Shown in pieces: positions 59,224-64,000 of a stretch of 64,000 nucleotides of DNA (position 1 is the first letter of the stretch; every line of letters begins with the position of its first letter). The notes below the pieces were generated by a model. It was not told where the DNA came from, made no database searches, and worked only from the letters and a program-made list of their open reading frames with translations. This DNA comes from Methylomonas sp. (GTDB lineage: Bacteria > Pseudomonadota > Gammaproteobacteria > Methylococcales > Methylomonadaceae), in assembly GCA_002929135.1 (NCBI GenBank), contig PESC01000001.1:17557-81556 (forward strand). Direction: 5' to 3'. Made by a program: the position numbers and the translations under genes.

Positions 59224-62200
59224 TCACTGTCTTTTCAGAAACGAAACCTGTTGCCTCAAGCCTGTCAGTCGTCCGGCGGCGACGTAAAACACCGGTGTCA
59301 GCAGCAGGCCGAATACGGTGACGCCTATCATACCGCTGAACACCGCCGTACCCAGCAGACGGCGAGACTCGGCACCGGCACCTTCGGCGCTAACCAGCGG
59401 AAACACCCCCATGATGAAGGCCATCGAGGTCATCAGAATCGGTCGCAAACGGACGCGCGCGGCCTCGATGGCAGCCTCGGCGGCGTCCCAGCCGTTTTGC
59501 TGGCGACGCCTGGCGAATTCGACGATCAGAATCGCGTTCTTGCTGGCCAGACCAACCAGCACGATGAAGCCGATCTGAGTGAGGATGTTGTTGTCCATAC
59601 CAGCCAGCCAGATGCCGATCATGGCCGACAGGATGCAGGTCGGCACGATCAGGATCACCGCCAGGGGCAGCGTCCAGCTCTCGTACTGCGCTGCCAGCGC
59701 CAGGAACACGAAAATCACGCTGAGCGGAAACACCCAGAGCGCCACATTGCCCGCCATCACCTGCTGCAAGCTGAGTTCGGTCCATTCGAAATCGAAGCCG
59801 GGCGGCAAGGCGCGTGTCAGCAGGTTTTGCATGATGTCGATAGCCTGGCCGGAGCTGACGCCGGGCAGGGTGTTGCCGTTGATTTCGGCAGCCGGGTACA
59901 GGTTGTAGCGCGTGATCTTGTCGGGGGCGGTGATTTCCCGAGGCTGGGCGATCACACCCAGCGGCACCATGCCCCCCTGATGGTTGCGGGTTTTCAGCTG
60001 GGTGATGTCGTCCGGCGTCATGCGAAATGGGGCATCGGCCTGCGCGATGACCTGGTAAGTCCGGCCAAAGGCATTGAAATCGTTGACGTACAGTGAGCCG
60101 AGATAGATTTGCAGGGTTTCGAATACATCGGCCAGTGCAATACCCATGGCTTTGGCGCGGGTGCGGTCGATGTCGACGAATACCTGCGGCACGTTGGCAC
60201 GAAACGTGGTGAACAACCGGGTCAGCCCGGCTTGCTGGTTGCCTTCGGCGATCATGGCGTTGACAACGTCCTGCAAGCTTGAAGCACCGGCATTGCCCTT
60301 GTCCTGAATCTGCACCTTGAAACCACCGACGGCGCTCATGCCGCGCACCGGCGGCGGCGCGAACACGGCGACATGGGCCTCTTCGATACCCGCCAGGCGC
60401 TGGCTCAAGGTCTTGACCAGTGCATCGGCGTGTAAATCAGGGCGGTGGCGGCGGGCATCGAAGGGGGCGAGGCGGGCGAACAGGGTGGCGACATTCGATT
60501 GCGCGGTACCGGTCAGCACCGACCAGCCCGCATAGGCGTTGACATGGGCGACGCCTTCGGTTTTCAGGATGAGGTCGCTCGCCTGTTTGACAATGGCTTG
60601 CGCACGCGGTAGCGAGGCAGCATCGGGCAATTGCGCGTACAGCACCAGATAGCCCTGATCCTGCTGCGGAATGAAGCCTTGGGGTACGCTGTGAAACGCC
60701 ACGGCGTTCAAGGTATTGAGACCGGCATAAAACAGCAGCACTGCTGCCGTCATGCGTATCGAACGCGCTACCCAGCGTCCGTAGGCCTGGCTGAAACGTT
60801 CGAACAGCCGGTTGAAGCCGCCAAAAAATCCGCCCAGCACACTGTCCATCGCCCGTGACAAACCATCCTTGTTGCCGTGCGCGCGGTCGAGCAACAGGGC
60901 GCACAGCGCCGGACTCAGCGTCAACGAGTTGAAGGTCGAGATTACGGTCGACACCGCGATGGTGAGGGCAAACTGTTTGTAGAACGCCCCCGATACACCG
61001 GTGATGAAGGCGGTCGGCACGAACACGGCAATCAGCACCAGCGTGGTGGCAATGATGGGGCCGACGACTTCGGTCATGGCGATGCGGGTGGCATCGCGGG
61101 CAGTCAGGCCGTTGGCAATGTGGCGTTCGACGTTTTCCACCACCACGATGGCGTCATCGACCACGATGCCTATTGCCAGCACCAAGCCGAACAGCGACAG
61201 GGTGTTCAGCGACAGCCCCATGGCGGCCATGGCGGCGAAGGTGCCGATCAGCGACACCGGCACCGCCAGCAAGGGAATGATGGTGGCCCGCCAGTTTTGT
61301 AGGAACAGCAATACCACCAGTACCACCAGCAGCAAGGCTTCGAACAAGGTCTCGATCACGGCGGCTATCGATTGCTGGACGAAGACCACGGTGTCGTACA
61401 CCACCAGATAATCCAGACCCTCGGGGAAGCGGGTCTTGAGCTTGTCCATGGCTGCGATCACGGCGGTTTTGGTATCGAGCGCGTTGGAGCCGGGCAATTG
61501 AAAAATCGCCAGACCAACGCTTTCCTGGCCATCGAGAAACAGGCCCGAGCTGTAATCTTTGGCGCCCAGTTCGATGCGGGCGACGTCTTTCAACCGGGTG
61601 ATTTCGCCTTTCGTGCCCTGCTTGATGACGATGTCGGCGAATTGCTCGGGATGTTGCAGACGGCCCTGGGTACTGACGGTGTACTGAAAGTCTGCCGGTT
61701 GCGCTGACGGCGGCTGGCCGACCACCCCGGCGGCAACCTGAATGTTCTGTTCACGCACGGCGCGGATGACGTCACCGGCGGTCATGCCGCGTGCGGCGAT
61801 TTTCTCCGGGTTCAACCACAGCCGCATGCTGTAGTCGCGAGCGCCGAATACGGCGATGTCGCCGACGCCGGGCAGTCGCGCCAGGCTGTCTTTGATCTGC
61901 AACAGCGCGTAGTTGCTCATGTAGACGCTGTCGTAGCGTTGGTCGGGTGAAACCAGGTTGACCACCAGGCTGAGGTCGGGGCTGCGTTTCTTGACATTGA
62001 TGCCTTGTCGCCGCACCTCTTCCGGCAGTTTTGGCTCGGCCAGCGCTACCCGGTTTTGTACCTGTACCTGGGCTTTGTCGAGGTTGGTACCGGGCTTGAA
62101 GGTGACCGTCAGTGCCATGGCGCCGCTGTTGGTGGATTGCGACGACAAGTACAGCATGTCTTCGACGCCGTTGACTTCCTGCTCGATCGGCGTGGCGACG

Positions 62201-62388
62201 GTGCTGGCCACCACCTCGGCATTGGCGCCGGGGTAGAAGGTGCTGATGATGACGGTGGGCGGCGCGATGTCCGGGTATTGCGCAACGGGCAGGCCGAGCA
62301 GAGCCAGGCCGCCGACCAGGACGATGACAATGGACAGTACCGAGGCGAAGATGGGCCGGTCGATAAAGAAGTGGCTGAAGCGATCCAT
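59224..62388 (-). CDS. RND efflux pump inner-membrane protein (HAE1 family)
   Basis: 1054 residues, the size of AcrB/MexF. It starts MDRFSHFFIDRPIFA, has the proton-relay Asp pair in VGIVVDDAIVVVENVER, and twelve expected membrane helices in two halves with large periplasmic loops. ATG 62388 lies 4 bp after the adaptor gene. An outer-membrane factor is not encoded in the window. Substrates cannot be told. Confidence 0.94.
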   Translation of the reverse strand: MDRFSHFFIDRPIFASVLSIVIVLVGGLALLGLPVAQYPDIAPPTVIISTFYPGANAEVVASTVATPIEQEVNGVEDMLYLSSQSTNSGAMALTVTFKPGTNLDKAQVQVQNRVALAEPKLPEEVRRQGINVKKRSPDLSLVVNLVSPDQRYDSVYMSNYALLQIKDSLARLPGVGDIAVFGARDYSMRLWLNPEKIAARGMTAGDVIRAVREQNIQVAAGVVGQPPSAQPADFQYTVSTQGRLQHPEQFADIVIKQGTKGEITRLKDVARIELGAKDYSSGLFLDGQESVGLAIFQLPGSNALDTKTAVIAAMDKLKTRFPEGLDYLVVYDTVVFVQQSIAAVIETLFEALLLVVLVVLLFLQNWRATIIPLLAVPVSLIGTFAAMAAMGLSLNTLSLFGLVLAIGIVVDDAIVVVENVERHIANGLTARDATRIAMTEVVGPIIATTLVLIAVFVPTAFITGVSGAFYKQFALTIAVSTVISTFNSLTLSPALCALLLDRAHGNKDGLSRAMDSVLGGFFGGFNRLFERFSQAYGRWVARSIRMTAAVLLFYAGLNTLNAVAFHSVPQGFIPQQDQGYLVLYAQLPDAASLPRAQAIVKQASDLILKTEGVAHVNAYAGWSVLTGTAQSNVATLFARLAPFDARRHRPDLHADALVKTLSQRLAGIEEAHVAVFAPPPVRGMSAVGGFKVQIQDKGNAGASSLQDVVNAMIAEGNQQAGLTRLFTTFRANVPQVFVDIDRTRAKAMGIALADVFETLQIYLGSLYVNDFNAFGRTYQVIAQADAPFRMTPDDITQLKTRNHQGGMVPLGVIAQPREITAPDKITRYNLYPAAEINGNTLPGVSSGQAIDIMQNLLTRALPPGFDFEWTELSLQQVMAGNVALWVFPLSVIFVFLALAAQYESWTLPLAVILIVPTCILSAMIGIWLAGMDNNILTQIGFIVLVGLASKNAILIVEFARRRQQNGWDAAEAAIEAARVRLRPILMTSMAFIMGVFPLVSAEGAGAESRRLLGTAVFSGMIGVTVFGLLLTPVFYVAAGRLTGLRQQVSFLKRQ

Positions 62389-62392
62389 GGCT

Positions 62393-63562
62393 TTAAGGTG
62401 TTCCCGCTGCGTCCAGCGTGATTTTTTCAGGCTTGACCGGCATGGCGGCCTTGAGTTTTTGCCCGCCGACCACGACGACCCAGTCGTCGGCAGCAAGGCC
62501 TTCACGGATGACACGCAAATTGCCGATGCGCGGGCCGGGCACGATGTGGCGGTAGTCCAGTTGACCGTCGGCTTTCAGCACCCAGACGAAACGCAGGGTC
62601 TGGTCGGTGATGAGGACGCGCTCGGGTAGCAGCAGGGCAGGGTAAGGCTCGCTGGCGCGGATACGAACCCGGGCGAAAAAGCCGGGAATCAGCCATTGCT
62701 CAGGGTTGGCGAATACGCCGCGCAGTGTCACCGTGCCGGTGTCGGGGTTTTCACGCGGTGACAAGTAGTCGATGTGGCCCTGGTGGGGGAAGTCGGTTTC
62801 ATCGGCAATGGCCAGTTGCATGGGGGTGCCGGTCAGGTCGTGGGATTTCGGGTTGAGCTGGTGGGCGCGGCGGCGGTAGCGCAGCACCGATTGTTCGTCG
62901 ACATCAATGTAGACATGCACCGGGTCGATCGAGACCAGCGTGGCCAGCACGCTGGCGTCGATACCGATGCCCACCAGATTGCCGGGGGTTACCATCGCGC
63001 GACCGATGCGGCCACTGATGGGGGCGCGGATTTCGCTGTAATCGAGATCGAGCTTGGCCGCATCGACCTGGGCGCTGGCCGATGCGACGGCAGCGGCGGC
63101 TTCGCGCAGGCCTTTCTGACGGGCGTCGTAGTCTTCGGCAGACATGGCACGGGCCGCGTGCAGGTTTTCGGCGCGGGCCAGGTCGTTTTTCGCCAGCTCG
63201 CGGCGAATTTTGGCGCGTTCCAGCTCGGCTCTGGCTAGATTCAGTTGCGCCTGATACGGCCTGGGGTCGATGACGAACAGTAAATCGCCCTTGTTGACGC
63301 GGGCACCCGCCGTGAAATGGACGCTTTCAAGATGACCGCCGACACGGGCGCGGATGTCTACACTGTCCACGGCTTCGATGCGGCCGGTGTAATCGTCCCA
63401 TTCGATGGTTTGTTGAATCAGCGGCTGGGCGATTTTGACGCTGGCTTGCATGTCGGGCGCTTCGCCGGTTTTGTCGTCGCTGCACCCCATCATTAGCGCC
63501 AATACCAGCACAAGGGCCAACGACAATGTGCGCGGGGCTACAGGGAGTTTGGCTGCGGTCAT
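62393..63562 (-). CDS. RND efflux periplasmic adaptor (lipoprotein)
   Basis: 389 residues. Lipoprotein signal with lipobox ending MMGC (Cys at about 30), then a barrel-sandwich domain (DSVDIRARVGGHLESVHFT), helical hairpin (AELERAKIRRELAKNDLARA) and beta-barrel. It links the pump to an outer-membrane channel. ATG 63562 has GGAG nine bases upstream; a TTG at 63577 is less likely. Upstream of it is a MITE-like element, with no regulator seen. Confidence 0.93.
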   Translation of the reverse strand: MTAAKLPVAPRTLSLALVLVLALMMGCSDDKTGEAPDMQASVKIAQPLIQQTIEWDDYTGRIEAVDSVDIRARVGGHLESVHFTAGARVNKGDLLFVIDPRPYQAQLNLARAELERAKIRRELAKNDLARAENLHAARAMSAEDYDARQKGLREAAAAVASASAQVDAAKLDLDYSEIRAPISGRIGRAMVTPGNLVGIGIDASVLATLVSIDPVHVYIDVDEQSVLRYRRRAHQLNPKSHDLTGTPMQLAIADETDFPHQGHIDYLSPRENPDTGTVTLRGVFANPEQWLIPGFFARVRIRASEPYPALLLPERVLITDQTLRFVWVLKADGQLDYRHIVPGPRIGNLRVIREGLAADDWVVVVGGQKLKAAMPVKPEKITLDAAGTP

Positions 63563-64000
63563 CGGGTGTTGCTCCAAAAAAATCGCAAGGTTGAAAATGA
63601 GTAACTATTCAGCGTGAACGCAAACTTGGGGAAAGCCCCCGTTTCCCGTATGCCGCGCCGAGCACCGGAGCGTTTGGCAGGAATAGCCCGAAGGGGCGCG
63701 GCAAGGATGCCGCGCGTTGACGAAGGGCCAGGGATGGCCCTTTCGTCAACCCCTGCCAAACGCGAGGAGCGAAGGATAACAGCGGCATCCGGGCCGCCTT
63801 TTCTTTGGATACTTTCTTTTGGCGGCGCAAAAGAAAGTATCTCGGCTGTCGGGCCGAGACCCGACTTCAAAACAGCATCGCGATAGCGATTCCTTAATGT
63901 GCACATCGTTGACATGCTTGTAACGCTGAATAGTTACAAAATGAGTAACTATTCAGCAAGATTCACTGAATTGTTCTGTAGGAACCCATACTGGTCGATC
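63563..64000. other. Region upstream of the efflux operon occupied by a MITE-like element
   Basis: Most of this is the element at 63601-63937. A further GTAACTATTCAGC end begins at 63945 and may start a second element beyond the window. No gene seen. Confidence 0.5.
63601..63937. mobile_element. MITE-like element, 337 bp, 15-bp terminal inverted repeats
   Basis: Ends GTAACTATTCAGCGT (63601-63615) and ACGCTGAATAGTTAC (63923-63937) are perfectly inverted. The interior has further inverted stretches such as AAAGAAAGTATC and ATACTTTCTTTT, and GCCGCGC motifs, but no transposase. It stands directly before the efflux operon and may affect its expression. Solo ends at 55553-55567 and 11130-11141 belong to the same family. 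Confidence 0.6.

Noticed and set aside
63614..63915. Open frames inside the terminal element
   Set aside because: Low-complexity Arg/Pro-rich translations within a repeat; no homology recognised.

Overview
The window looks like chromosomal DNA (about 57% GC by eye) from a gammaproteobacterium. The evidence is a complete Na+-NQR operon, hda, the holB-pilZ-tatD and coaBC-dut-algC-argB gene orders, and sigma54-type pilin control. Three secreted proteins with VPxPAAxW-type PEP-CTERM sorting tails, hypCDE and an HvfABC-type copper RiPP cluster resemble what is common in methane-oxidising Methylococcales. That lineage is an inference; no methane-oxidation gene is present.

Layout. 1-11022: the end of an unknown gene, then a seven-gene V-type ATPase operon of the DUF2764 type (B-D-I-K-E-DUF2764-A). 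It is followed by a DUF2341/LamG/ExbB fusion, ExbD and a TonB-like protein. 11160-15195 (minus): pstSCAB phosphate transporter. 15364-18046 (minus): an arginine:glycine-type amidinotransferase, a DUF411 metal-binding protein and an orphan glyQ. 18504-22992: a secreted EEP-fold nuclease/phosphatase with a PEP-CTERM tail, hypCDE and panD. 23042-27783: comEC, hicAB, a Uma2 nuclease with a duplicated 5' flank, and a type IV pilin. 28068-35844: murF, then acpP-fabF-pabC-mltG-tmk-holB-pilZ-tatD. 36334-42603: nqrABCDEF and nqrM. 42654-43702 (minus): DUF2069 and hda. 44472-48013: two PEP-CTERM proteins flanking a PstS-like secreted protein. 48228-55518: arsC-like, dapE, radC (minus), coaBC, dut, an AlgC-like protein with a lost active-site motif, and argB. 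56065-58345: hvfA-hvfB-hvfC. The rest holds a CYTH protein, a transposase relic, an RND efflux pump pair and a MITE-like element.

The most interesting pattern is regulatory. Repeats with an 11-bp period that resemble PhoB boxes lie in front of the V-ATPase operon (501-518), the ExbBD/TonB operon (8031-8059), pstS (15246-15263, minus) and the PEP-CTERM/PstS-like operon (44061-44089). Together they suggest a phosphate-starvation programme joining high-affinity Pst uptake, a secreted PstS-like binder, an outer-membrane energising motor and a V-ATPase whose rotor ring carries sodium-binding residues. The same genome encodes Na+-NQR, so a sodium circuit is plausible. This is inference from sequence and needs expression data.

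Second-tier observations: the AlgC homologue at 52141 lacks the catalytic phosphoserine motif, the leader at 44292-44433 resembles an expanded c-di-GMP-I riboswitch, coaBC has no canonical start codon ahead of its conserved N-terminus, and short repeat families are scattered throughout.
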